Shown here one piece after another: positions 10,201 to 16,697 of a stretch of DNA of 36,965 nucleotides. The stretch is from the NCBI GenBank assembly GCA_903859155.1, contig CAIOLO010000059.1, forward strand, positions 1-36,965. Reading direction: 5' to 3'. How positions within the stretch are numbered: the stretch's first letter is position 1; every line of letters begins with the position of its first letter. The notes below the pieces were generated by a model. It was not told where the DNA came from, did not search any database, and saw only the letters and a program-made list of their open reading frames with translations. Position numbers and translations under genes: made by a program. Origin of the DNA: an uncultured beta proteobacterium. GTDB lineage: Bacteria; Pseudomonadota; Gammaproteobacteria; Burkholderiales; SG8-39.

Positions 10201-10710
10201 GGGAAGGGTGCGACCTTCTCGGTCTATCTGCCCGCGACCACCTGGCAGGAAGCACAGGACGGAAATCCTGCGCCTCGCCAAAGCGCAGACACGGCTGAAA
10301 AGCCGCCGGTTCTGGATGGCAGAAAGTGCATTCTCTACCTCGATGACGATGCCGCGCTGGTGTTTCTGGTGCAGCGCCTGCTCGGGCGTCACGGCATTCG
10401 CGTCAACGGCTTTGTTGAGCAAAGCGAAGCCCTGGCGGCGCTGCGCGCCGACCCTGGCGCATTCGACCTGGTGCTTACCGATTACAACATGCCGGGCGCA
10501 TCGGGCCTGGAGGTGGCGCGCGAGGTGCGGAAAATCCGTGCCGACCTGCCGGTGGCGATTGCCTCGGGTTTCATCGACGAGGCCTTGCGCAGCGAGGCTG
10601 GCGAGGCGGGAGTGCGGGAATTGTTATTCAAGGCCGACACGGTGGATGAGTTCTGTGCGGTGGTGGAGCGCCTGACGCGGACAGTAGCCGCGAAATTGCA
10701 GGCTTGCTGA
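7294..10710 (+). CDS. Hybrid sensor histidine kinase with Cache-like sensor, three PAS domains and receiver
   Basis: Membrane two-component sensor of 1138 residues. Order: membrane segment about 13-33; periplasmic region about 35-285 of double-Cache type; membrane segment about 290-312; HAMP-like linker; three PAS modules (about 370-485, 490-610, 615-735); dimerisation/phosphotransfer domain with His756 in AGGIAHDFNNI; ATPase domain with the N-box NLATNAAQAM, DDGPGMD and GTGLGLS; and a C-terminal receiver with Asp1063 in LTDYNMPG. His756 sits in the HDFNN type of kinase. GTG 7294 is the only plausible start before the first membrane segment because the frame is closed at 7258. No separate response regulator follows, so phosphate probably goes from the fused receiver to an unlinked partner. 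Confidence 0.92.
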   Translation: MSWNLFQWQSLRTRVTVLSFAILVVGIWALAFYASRTLHADMERLLGEQQKSTVSILATEIDQELVDRLRGLETQAKDITPALMGKRAALQQFLEKSSLLQRFFNGGISVIRYDGIAIAEVPLSANRIGSSYIERDFVLATLKEGKSTVGRPVMGKKLQAPIFTLTVPIRDAQGQVIGALAGVINLGMPNFLDKITGNTYGNTGGYLLEEPKGRLIITGTDKRSIMQALPPAGVDRLIDHFVDGHDETGISVNPLGVEVLASASRIPATGWFLVAWLPTLEAFAPIHAMQQRLLMATVILSFLAGVLTWWVLARQLAPLLATAKALSVLPGTNERPKPLPIARQDEIGNLIAGFNRLLETLARREQTLRNSEATQRATLEAIPDLLLELGLDGSYQACHSSGQSLRVAPWEALRGKRVAEVLPADAAAVITAALQEAHQSGQSRGRQFSLSLPQGRRWLELAVVRKASPPHEAPAFIAISRDITERRNADARLAHLGAIVESSQDAIISRGMDLAEVITWNAAATRMFGYTAMEVVGKDISFFIPGEKLPEVERNRTQLAAGHLVASYDSVRLARDGRRVDVSITQSKIVDADGATIGVSLILRDITQRKRTEDILRQSEELHRSIVQTAMDGFWLVDAQGDLLEVNDTYCQMSGYSMQELLTMRVADLDAVHSGEEIAARLRNIMEQGESRFETSQRRKDGSIYAVEVSVKYLSDKGGHIVSFIRDITARTSLEAQLRQAQKMQAIGTLAGGIAHDFNNIIATILGNTELARQDARANPLALESLEEIRKAGARARDLVRQILAYSRREPIERKPIQLAPIVEESARLLRAALPARVLLQVQCDAGVPPVLADATQIGQVLINLATNAAQAMGGNPGCITISLDTAMLDATLAGIHHELRGLQLAHSGRTPRLTVSDDGPGMDAATLERIFEPFFTSKAVDEGTGLGLSVVHGIVQAHDGAIVVASAPGKGATFSVYLPATTWQEAQDGNPAPRQSADTAEKPPVLDGRKCILYLDDDAALVFLVQRLLGRHGIRVNGFVEQSEALAALRADPGAFDLVLTDYNMPGASGLEVAREVRKIRADLPVAIASGFIDEALRSEAGEAGVRELLFKADTVDEFCAVVERLTRTVAAKLQAC

Positions 10711-10806
10711 GGCGCTTTTGCCGGTTGCGGGAATTGGTCGGCGAAAAGCCCGTTAATCCGCCCTTCGGTTTCGGTAAAACGTGACGATAATGCTGACGTA
10801 GGTGGG

Positions 10807-10830
10807 GGGCGCGTAGCCCGCGCAGCGCCC
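10807..10830 (+). other. Leader stem-loop before the small unknown gene
   Basis: GGGCGC (10807-10812) pairs with GCGCCC (10825-10830) around a twelve-base interior that can itself pair partly. It lies about 30 bases before the start at 10860 and could affect translation of that gene. No T-run follows. Confidence 0.25.
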
Positions 10831-10859
10831 AATCGCAGCACTCCGTAGAGGAGATTGCC

Positions 10860-11048
10860 ATGGCACTGCAGATGGAATTGCCCCTGGGGGAGACTTCGCG
10901 AATTGAAGACCCGTTGCGCCAGGCCTGGGTACGCAGCGGATTGAAACTGCCGTTCGAACTGGCCCTGCAGAATCGCGCCATCGCGATTTGCCTGCGCTGC
11001 CTCGCCGAGTCGATGTGCGGCAAGCCCCGCAGGAGGCGTCATGGGTAG
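10860..11048 (+). CDS. Small unknown protein, first of a two-gene unit
   Basis: A 62-residue protein I do not recognise. It has an excellent ribosome site (GAGGAG about seven bases before ATG 10860), which is the main reason to accept it. The middle holds a short amphipathic stretch (LKLPFELALQNRAIAICLRCLAE) with two Cys, and the end is very basic (KPRRRR). Its stop overlaps the start of the next gene by eight bases, which points to translational coupling. No membrane segment or signal peptide is apparent. Confidence 0.6.
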   Translation: MALQMELPLGETSRIEDPLRQAWVRSGLKLPFELALQNRAIAICLRCLAESMCGKPRRRRHG

Positions 11049-11475
11049 CGTGGCGCGTTTGTGGAACCCGCGCGGCAACCGGCGATTGCGCCGCTACTGG
11101 GTGGCGTTCGACGAACAGATCTATGTCGACGGCGAAAGCCTTGATCAGGCCGGCGTACTGTCGTTTCGGTCCGCCCCCTCAGGACAGCTGAGCGCTCGAC
11201 TGCGGGCGATGGGTTGCGAATTCGAGGAAGAGGTTGCCTCCGGCAACGATATCGCCATCTGGATCAACGGGCTGAAGCTGTTCGTCGGGGTGAAGGCCAT
11301 AGACGATACCCGCATGCTGCTGGCGTTCGGCATTCAGCCAGGCACCCGGGTTAACGTGACGCTTGAAGCGGTGCATGATGTGGATGAGGACAGCAAGGCG
11401 CGTTCGTGGGCGCAGGACGGTCACGGTGGCGAGCGCAGCGGGGATCGTATCGGCATCTGCCAGACCCGGCATTGA
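11041..11475 (+). CDS. Unknown 144-residue protein coupled to the preceding small gene
   Basis: Not recognised as any family. ATG 11041 lies inside the end of the preceding small gene, so both are probably made together. The N-terminus is basic (about 1-20, several Arg), then comes a mostly beta-looking stretch with alternating hydrophobic residues (about 45-115, including IAIWINGLKLFVGVKAI), and a charged, low-complexity tail. No membrane segment, signal peptide or catalytic motif stands out. A strong hairpin lies just after the stop. Being between a sensor kinase and a FliA-type promoter suggests, but does not prove, a signalling role. Confidence 0.6.
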   Translation: MGSVARLWNPRGNRRLRRYWVAFDEQIYVDGESLDQAGVLSFRSAPSGQLSARLRAMGCEFEEEVASGNDIAIWINGLKLFVGVKAIDDTRMLLAFGIQPGTRVNVTLEAVHDVDEDSKARSWAQDGHGGERSGDRIGICQTRH

Positions 11476-11487
11476 GGCCGGGGGATA

Positions 11488-11512
11488 CGCCGACAATCCG
11501 CGCTTGTCGGCG
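11488..11512 (+). terminator. Strong stem-loop after the two-gene unit
   Basis: CGCCGACAA (11488-11496) and TTGTCGGCG (11504-11512) form a perfect nine-pair stem with a seven-base loop, 13 bases after the stop at 11475. Only a short, interrupted T stretch follows, so it is a probable but not textbook intrinsic terminator. It separates this unit from the FliA-type promoter downstream. Confidence 0.55.
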
Positions 11513-11613
11513 GATTTGCCGCTGAACTTTAGCCCCCCTTGATTCTGTTGGCACCGGTCCGTTTGCAGCGCCGTGCGAACGTATTGACAGCCTGGAGGGC
11601 GTTTTCCCAGCGC

Positions 11614-11640
11614 TCAATTTTTTGCGTTTCCGGCCGATAA
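11614..11640 (+). promoter_or_regulatory. Sigma-28 (FliA) type promoter
   Basis: The -10 element GCCGATAA (11633-11640) is an exact match to the flagellar sigma-28 consensus. The -35 element TCAA followed by TTTT (11614-11621) is close to TAAAGTTT, and the 15-base spacing after the first four bases is exactly that of the consensus. It lies 36 bases upstream of the TTG start at 11676 and points at the coiled-coil membrane gene, placing that gene in the late motility regulon by inference. Confidence 0.75.
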
Positions 11641-11675
11641 AAGACTCAATCGTTCAGGCATGAAGAGAGACTGCT

Positions 11676-12599
11676 TTGAGCAATGCCCATACTCCCGCTC
11701 TGTCACATGCGCCGGCCCGCGCCGCGGGCCCTCCATCGGACGAAGCTTCTGCCAGGAACGATAGCCTTTGGGCGCACGCCCTGCGCTCGTTGCGTACCAC
11801 TGAAGGTGAAGCGGTGGGCAGCGTTCTGAATCCGCTCATTGCCCTGCTGCTGCGCCTGCGCAAGTGGGGCGGCGCCGACCCGGATACGGCACAGGACGAC
11901 GGCGAGGACCGGCCGGGTTCGCGGACGGCGCGGCACGGCGCGCGGGCGCCGGCGGCAGCGCATCCGGCCCTGGACGGCGACGATGAACAGGGGCAGGAGA
12001 AGGGGGCGCCACCCCAAAAGCACCGCCTGCGCAGCTTCCTGCTCTATTTCAGCATGGTGCTGGCGGGCAGCATGGGTGGTGTCGCCATCGCCTATAACCT
12101 GCTGGAGGGGTTGCTCGGCCGCAAAAGCGCGGAAACCGCGACTTTGTCGGCGACCATAACCAAACACGCCAAAACCATCGCTGCCGCGGAGAAAAAACTC
12201 GCGGAAGCCCAAACCAAGATGCTTGAGGCGGAAAAAAAGCTCGAGGCGTCCAATATCGCTGCAACCGAGAAAAAGCTGGAGGAGGCAATGGCCAAGCGTC
12301 TCGATGTGGAGAAAAAGCTCGAGACGACCCTGGCTGAATCTGCGAAAACTGCGGCGGAAAAGCAAAAGCGCCTGGATGAAGCGGTCAAAACCCTGGGAAC
12401 GATCATTGCGGCCGAGCGCGCCTCCAAGGGGCAGAAGTCGGCAAATCGCGGCGGCACCACCGCTGGCGAGGGTGGAAGCGCCGGCAACTCGAGCACTTCG
12501 AACAGCAAATCGTCGGCGTTGAAATCCGGTGATTGCACCCTCAAAGCCGGCAATGTTGCGGCCTCACTCAAGGATTGCGTCACCGAACATACGCGTTGA
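11676..12599 (+). CDS. Membrane-anchored coiled-coil protein of the motility regulon (unknown)
   Basis: Unrecognised 307-residue protein. The start is TTG 11676, supported by GAAGAGAG about seven bases upstream and by lack of a nearby in-frame ATG. Residues 1-115 are charged and low in complexity; one membrane segment at about 119-141 follows KHRLR, so the positive-inside rule puts the N-terminus in the cytoplasm. The rest would be periplasmic: a Lys/Glu/Ala heptad-rich coiled coil (about 150-250, repeated EKKLE blocks), a Gly/Ser linker and a short tail with two Cys that could form a disulphide. A near-consensus FliA promoter lies 36 bases upstream, so expression with motility genes is likely. 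Function unknown; a structural or tethering role is a guess. Confidence 0.75.
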   Translation: MSNAHTPALSHAPARAAGPPSDEASARNDSLWAHALRSLRTTEGEAVGSVLNPLIALLLRLRKWGGADPDTAQDDGEDRPGSRTARHGARAPAAAHPALDGDDEQGQEKGAPPQKHRLRSFLLYFSMVLAGSMGGVAIAYNLLEGLLGRKSAETATLSATITKHAKTIAAAEKKLAEAQTKMLEAEKKLEASNIAATEKKLEEAMAKRLDVEKKLETTLAESAKTAAEKQKRLDEAVKTLGTIIAAERASKGQKSANRGGTTAGEGGSAGNSSTSNSKSSALKSGDCTLKAGNVAASLKDCVTEHTR

Positions 12600-12652
12600 G
12601 AATGTCCCGGACGAGGCGCAGGCCTGCTGAAGCGCCGCTTCCAACCGGGTCT

Positions 12653-12665
12653 GTTAATGATTAAC
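12653..12665. promoter_or_regulatory. Perfect inverted repeat, possible operator
   Basis: GTTAAT-G-ATTAAC is a perfect dyad of two six-base arms in an otherwise GC-rich leader, about 110 bases before the EAL-type gene. It is AT-rich and symmetric like many helix-turn-helix operators. I cannot name the regulator. Confidence 0.3.
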
Positions 12666-12683
12666 GGGTGCAGGGTGTACGGC

Positions 12684-12699
12684 GGGCGGGTGCCCGCCC
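12684..12699 (+). other. GC-rich stem-loop upstream of the EAL-type gene
   Basis: GGGCGGG (12684-12690) faces CCCGCCC (12693-12699) with a two-base centre, so about six pairs can form with a four-base loop. A second hairpin, CGGCGG-TAA-CCGCCG, lies at 12737-12751. Together they may structure the leader of the gene starting at 12775 or end the previous transcript; no U-run follows either. Confidence 0.3.
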
Positions 12700-12774
12700 C
12701 GCGATCAGCATCCGGCAGTATCTTTGGCATCCGGCGCGGCGGTAACCGCCGGACCCTTCGACGCATGAGGCGGC

Positions 12775-13557
12775 ATGGACCAGATCGTCGAGCAAAACCA
12801 GGAACTTGCCGACCGGCTAACGGCGGCGCTGGGGCAGAATGAATTCATTCTTTACGGGCAAAAAATCGCGCTCCTGCAACCGAACGAGTCCGAACCCGGC
12901 AGTTCGCGGCCGTTTCAGGAAATTCTGATCCGCTTTCAGGAGGAAGAGGCCAAGCTGCTGCCCCCGGGCAGTTTCTTCCCGATTCTGGAAGATTGCGGAT
13001 TGCTGCCTTATCTGGACCGCTGGGTGGTAAGCCGCGTGGCCCGCTGGGTGCATTCGGCACTGGCGATACGGCCAGACTGGCCGGTGCCGCATAACAGCGT
13101 CAATCTGTCGGCGGCCACGCTTGGCGATCGCAGCTTCGGGGATTTCACGCGCCGGCACCTGCAGGCCGCGGAATTGCCCTCGCGAACCATTTCTTTCGAA
13201 ATCACCTGCGACAGCATCCTCGATAACACCAAGCCGCTGCGCAACCTGATGGCCCAGCTCAGGCCGCACGGCTGCTGCTTCATCCTGGCGCGTTTCGACG
13301 GCGGCAAGGAATCATTTGAATTGGTGCGGCGGCTGTCACCCGAGTTCGTCAAACTCAGCCCCGCTCTGGTGCGCGTGCTCAGCCAGGGTGGCGCCGGCAT
13401 TGCGCAGATCGATGCAATCAACCGGGAGTGTCACAGGCTCGGTATCAAGACCATCGCCGAGCATGTGGAGAGCGAGCAGACCATCGCGCAACTGCGCGCT
13501 TTGAACGTGGACTTCGGCCAGGGCTTTGCCATCCAGGGGCCGCAACCGCTGCCCTAG
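12775..13557 (+). CDS. Degenerate EAL-domain protein, probably catalytically dead
   Basis: A stand-alone EAL fold of 260 residues starting at ATG 12775 with GAGG upstream. The fold is recognisable from FQEILIRF (the EAL position, here E-I-L), NSVNLSAATL, ISFEIT, FVKLSP, KTIAEHVE and the final GQGFAIQGP. In active enzymes the strand before loop 6 reads DDFGxGxSS with two metal-binding Asp; here it reads ARFDGGKES, so both Asp are lost. The AEGVE motif is AEHVE. By analogy with known inactive EAL proteins it may bind cyclic-di-GMP or a protein partner instead of cleaving the nucleotide. It is followed 28 bases later by an HDOD gene on the same strand. Confidence 0.85.
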   Translation: MDQIVEQNQELADRLTAALGQNEFILYGQKIALLQPNESEPGSSRPFQEILIRFQEEEAKLLPPGSFFPILEDCGLLPYLDRWVVSRVARWVHSALAIRPDWPVPHNSVNLSAATLGDRSFGDFTRRHLQAAELPSRTISFEITCDSILDNTKPLRNLMAQLRPHGCCFILARFDGGKESFELVRRLSPEFVKLSPALVRVLSQGGAGIAQIDAINRECHRLGIKTIAEHVESEQTIAQLRALNVDFGQGFAIQGPQPLP

Positions 13558-13585
13558 CAGCCTGAATGGATCGGAACTGATCATC

Positions 13586-14449
13586 ATGGATATCGACAGC
13601 AACATTCTGGATCGCAATGCCGACCGGATCGTGTCGGAGATAGGGATTCCCCCTTGTCCTGCGATACTGACCCGGTTGCTGCACGAGACGCGCACCGAGG
13701 TACCGGACTTTCGCCGCATCGTCCGTCTGGTGGGGGGGGATGTGGCGCTGGCTTCGGCAATGCTGAAAGTCACCAATTCTTCTTTTTATGGATTGCGCGT
13801 CAAAGCCGTCTCGGTGCAGCAGGCGCTGGCACTTCTGGGCCTGAGAACGGTCACGCAGCTGGTGACCGGGTTGCTGCTGCGCCAGGCGTTCTCCGGTACG
13901 GCCGGACCCGGCATGGAGCACTATTGGAAGTCATCCATGACGATATCGCTGATCTCGGCGCTGTTGAGCCGCGAAACCGGCCAGGGCGACAGCGGCATCG
14001 TCTGTACCTACAGCCTGTTTCGCGATTGCGGCATGCCGGTGATGCTGCGAAAATTTCCAATCTATGCGGATATTTTCGACGGCTCCGCGCTGTCACCGGG
14101 CGAACCGGTGTTCGAAATCGAGAACGAGCGCTATGCCACCAATCACGCCTGCGTCGGCGCGCACCTGGCGCGCAACTGGCACCTGCCCGAGTCGCAGTGT
14201 AGTGCCATCCTGCATCATCACGATGTTTTGTATTCGCCTGAAATCCGCGCCGAGGCCGGGGCCGAGGAGGGGGCGCTCGCGCTGATTGCCATCGGACTGG
14301 CCGCCGAGCAGCTCTACTGCCTGGCCACCGGCGAGGTTTGCCAGGAATGGGCAATCGCCGGGGAATGGGCATTGTCGGTGCTTGGTTTGAGCGTGGAAAA
14401 ATTCTACGCCATCGCAACGCGTGTCAACGCATCAATCAATCATCTGTGA
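13586..14449 (+). CDS. HDOD-domain signalling protein
   Basis: HDOD is a non-catalytic relative of the HD phosphohydrolase fold, found in bacterial signalling proteins. This copy has 287 residues from ATG 13586. The signature features are an early IPPCPAILTRLL, the LVGGDVALASAMLKVTNSSFYG stretch, the QQALALLGLRTVTQLV helix, and a later HHH run (ILHHHDVLY). An open frame extends 60 bases further upstream into the EAL-type gene but lacks HDOD content. It forms a two-gene set with that gene and converges on the HD-GYP gene, with 48 bases between stops and no obvious terminator. Confidence 0.9.
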   Translation: MDIDSNILDRNADRIVSEIGIPPCPAILTRLLHETRTEVPDFRRIVRLVGGDVALASAMLKVTNSSFYGLRVKAVSVQQALALLGLRTVTQLVTGLLLRQAFSGTAGPGMEHYWKSSMTISLISALLSRETGQGDSGIVCTYSLFRDCGMPVMLRKFPIYADIFDGSALSPGEPVFEIENERYATNHACVGAHLARNWHLPESQCSAILHHHDVLYSPEIRAEAGAEEGALALIAIGLAAEQLYCLATGEVCQEWAIAGEWALSVLGLSVEKFYAIATRVNASINHL

Positions 14450-14497
14450 GCGTAACCCGGCTTGAAGCGCAGGGTGGTTGCGGCGCCGGCAGTCCGA

Positions 14498-15745
14498 TTA
14501 TCCGGGCCTGGGCACGCTGCCTCGCCACAGCTGCTCCAGGTCGGGAAACCCCCATTTGAGCGGGTCTTCGTGCGCGGCAATTTTGTCACTGCAAGCGGGG
14601 TTGTCGAGATCGATGATTTCCGGTTTCAAGCGCACTTGCGATTTGAGTGAAAAAAATACTTTTACCTGGGGCTTGAGCAGCGAACGCCCCGTCTGCTCGA
14701 TGACCACGCCGAGGCGACCCGAATGCAGTCTGACCAGTGTGCCTATGGGGTAGATGCCCACGGCTTTGACGAAGGCCTGAAATACGTTGTTCTGAAAATG
14801 GCTGTTGCTCCATTCGGCCATGCGGCGAACCGCCTCGGCGGGATCCCAGCCCTTCTTGTAGGGACGCTCCGAGGTGACCGCGTCGTAGACATCGCACACC
14901 GCCCCCATTTTCGCGTACAGGCTGATGGCGTCGTCGCGCAGTCGATGCGGATAGCCGCTGCCATCCACCTTTTCGTGGTGATGGATGCAGACATCGAGCG
15001 CGATCTCGGCGATGCCGTTGCCGTTCAGGAGCATCTTGTACCCCTCTTCGGGATGGGTTTTCACCAGCGCAAATTCGGCGTCGCTGAGTTTGCCCGGCTT
15101 GTTGAGCACCTCCAGCGGAATCATCATCTTGCCGACGTCGTGCAACAAGCCGGCAAGACCGGCTGCGCGCATCTCCTGTGGTTCGAGCTTCATCTGCTGC
15201 GCCAGGGAAATCATCAGCGCGCAAACGGCCACCGAATGCATGTAAGTGTAGTCATCGGCTCTTTTGAGCCGGGCAAGGCTGATGAGCGCGCCCGGGTTGC
15301 GCAGCACCGAGCGGCTTATTTCCTCCACCAGCGGCAGGGCATCTTCGGATTCGATGGCCTTGCCCATGCGGGCCTCCTGGAACATCGACACCACGGCGTC
15401 CCTGGATTTTGCGCAGGTCTTGGCCGCACGCTGTATTTCCTCTGAAAACGACGAGCGCTGGTGCACCTCGGTGGCGCGGTTGTCGATGCCCACCAGGGCG
15501 ATATCGATCTGCGCTTCGACTTCGGCCTTGGACTGCCCGGTTTCGATAGCGATATCGACATCGAGCCCCTTGCCGGTGTCGATCCACGCTTCCTGGACGC
15601 CACTTTCGAGGATGCGCTGGATGTCCTTCGGATCTTTCAGGACGAACGAGGAGCGCCAGAATGGGTGGGACATCCACGACCCGCAAAGTTCCTGCAGGTG
15701 CATGCCAAGCTTCAGGTGCTCGACCTTGATTCGTTTCAGCATCAT
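14498..15745 (-). CDS. HD-GYP cyclic-di-GMP phosphodiesterase with N-terminal DUF3391-like region
   Basis: Predicted hydrolase of cyclic-di-GMP, 415 residues. The N-terminal 130 residues (KRIKVEHLKLGMHLQELCGSW, then a DPKDIQRIL stretch and a V-x-E-A-W-I-D-T segment) match the region usually preceding HD-GYP domains. The catalytic part (about 165-340) has HSVAVCALMI, the metal pair HDVGK, a His in KTHPEEGY, HHHEKVDGSGYP (the GYP motif) and a late SERPYKKG. All metal ligands I can check are present. The ATG-ATG start at 15745 has a poor ribosome site. It lies 92 bases downstream of the haemerythrin gene on the same strand, with a hairpin between, and may be co-expressed with it. Confidence 0.93.
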   Translation of the reverse strand: MMLKRIKVEHLKLGMHLQELCGSWMSHPFWRSSFVLKDPKDIQRILESGVQEAWIDTGKGLDVDIAIETGQSKAEVEAQIDIALVGIDNRATEVHQRSSFSEEIQRAAKTCAKSRDAVVSMFQEARMGKAIESEDALPLVEEISRSVLRNPGALISLARLKRADDYTYMHSVAVCALMISLAQQMKLEPQEMRAAGLAGLLHDVGKMMIPLEVLNKPGKLSDAEFALVKTHPEEGYKMLLNGNGIAEIALDVCIHHHEKVDGSGYPHRLRDDAISLYAKMGAVCDVYDAVTSERPYKKGWDPAEAVRRMAEWSNSHFQNNVFQAFVKAVGIYPIGTLVRLHSGRLGVVIEQTGRSLLKPQVKVFFSLKSQVRLKPEIIDLDNPACSDKIAAHEDPLKWGFPDLEQLWRGSVPRPG

Positions 15746-15779
15746 GATGGGAGCATGGTATGACTTATCTTCAGGCCAT

Positions 15780-15811
15780 GTTCAAGGCCGGGATTTGCAC
15801 TCGGCCTGAAC
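15780..15811 (-). other. Stem-loop between the haemerythrin and HD-GYP genes
   Basis: On the + strand, GTTCAaGGCCG (15780-15790) can pair with CGGCCTGAAC (15802-15811): ten pairs with one bulged A and an eleven-base loop. It lies after the haemerythrin stop in that transcript's direction. There is no U-run, so it may be an attenuator or mRNA-processing element and not a full terminator. Confidence 0.35.
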
Positions 15812-15837
15812 GCGTCAAACCAGACCGGCGCCGCGTT

Positions 15838-16335
15838 TCACTGTATCGGACTTTGCGCAGCAACGGCGTTACCCGCAGCCACGGCAGTTTGTTTTTCATC
15901 AACGGCGCCGTCGTGAATGGTTTTCTCCGTGGCGACAGCCCTGCGCCGCAGGAAATCGCCGATGTCCATGTCGTCCTTGAGGATGTGATCGAGCATCCAG
16001 GTCTTGAGAAAGCGCAGAGCTTCGGCGTCCGCCTTGCCGGGTTCCTGCGCCACCCTCTCGCTGAGCGCAAAAATGGAGGAAAACAGCTCCACGTGCTGGC
16101 CCTGGTGGCGCTCGAGGCGGGGGTAGCCCACTTCCTGCATCAGCGACTCTTCATGCTGGAAGTGCTGCTCCGCGTAAGCCACCAGCCGGTTCAGCATGAC
16201 CAGAAGTTTTGCGTCCCTATCGCCGCCAGCGCATTTGTCGTGGAATTCATTGGTCAAGCGGAAAATATACTGGTGTTCCGTGTCAATTTGGGGAATGCCC
16301 ACGGTGTAATTGTCCCGCCAACTCAGAAAAGTCAT
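15838..16335 (-). CDS. Bacteriohaemerythrin
   Basis: Small di-iron oxygen-binding protein of 165 residues, probably cytoplasmic. The spaced ligands of the family are visible: His in IDTEHQYIF with a Glu in the same helix (LTNEFHD), His and Glu in AEQHFQHEESLM, His in ERHQGQHVELF, and His-x4-Asp in WMLDHILKDDMDIG. I chose the ATG at 16335 (start of MTFLSWRDNYTVG) because it has AAAGG upstream and fits the usual N-terminus; an ATG 69 bases further up is possible. It lies beside chemotaxis and cyclic-di-GMP genes, and such proteins are often linked to oxygen-directed motility. The C-terminal tail (about 20 residues) is unremarkable. Confidence 0.93.
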   Translation of the reverse strand: MTFLSWRDNYTVGIPQIDTEHQYIFRLTNEFHDKCAGGDRDAKLLVMLNRLVAYAEQHFQHEESLMQEVGYPRLERHQGQHVELFSSIFALSERVAQEPGKADAEALRFLKTWMLDHILKDDMDIGDFLRRRAVATEKTIHDGAVDEKQTAVAAGNAVAAQSPIQ

Positions 16336-16697
16336 GATGGGGCCTTTGATTTTGCAGCGGCGTCTGGCTTTATCAAGGCCCTTGTGTCGATAAAATCGGT
16401 GCACATTTCCTGTCGACGCTCCTTTAGGGGTGTCTCAGCCATTCCCTCGGGATGATTATTGGCACTAGATGGCACCAGCGGTTTGCAGTCCATTCGCACT
16501 GGGAATATCGACGCAATCTTCAATTTCTTTAGCCTTCAGCAAAAGCCTTGCCCTGCCGGCAGTGGCGGAAATGGCTCGGGAAACTCCGCTTATTCCGCAA
16601 TTCGAATCTGGCGTCGCCGCGAATAATGTGGCCGAGGCGGTCAGATCGCCTTGCGTGCGGGCCGTGCCTGCCACGCACCCACCTACGGACGGTGCAT
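16336..16697. other. Divergent intergenic region, 362 bases
   Basis: Lies between the divergent haemerythrin and long coiled-coil genes. It holds small inverted repeats (CGAT-AAA-ATCG at 16388-16398 and CTGCCGGCAG near 16555) but no promoter I can support on either strand. An open frame from 16548 runs into the coiled-coil gene; its amino-acid make-up differs sharply from the protein proper, so I treat it as leader. Confidence 0.4.

Noticed and set aside
10775-10790. Sigma-28-like elements TAAA and GACGATAA before the small gene at 10860
   Set aside because: GACGATAA is one base off the consensus, but TAAA lies only four bases before it; the position 15 bases upstream reads TTCG, so the spacing fails.
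16460-16468. Near-consensus GCCAATAA on the - strand upstream of the haemerythrin gene
   Set aside because: No TAAA- or TCAA-like -35 element at 14-16 bases; too weak for a promoter call.
16548-16697. Earlier start for the long coiled-coil protein
   Set aside because: The extra 50 residues are Trp/Cys/Pro/Arg-rich and unlike the rest of the protein; ATG 16698 has a better placed site.
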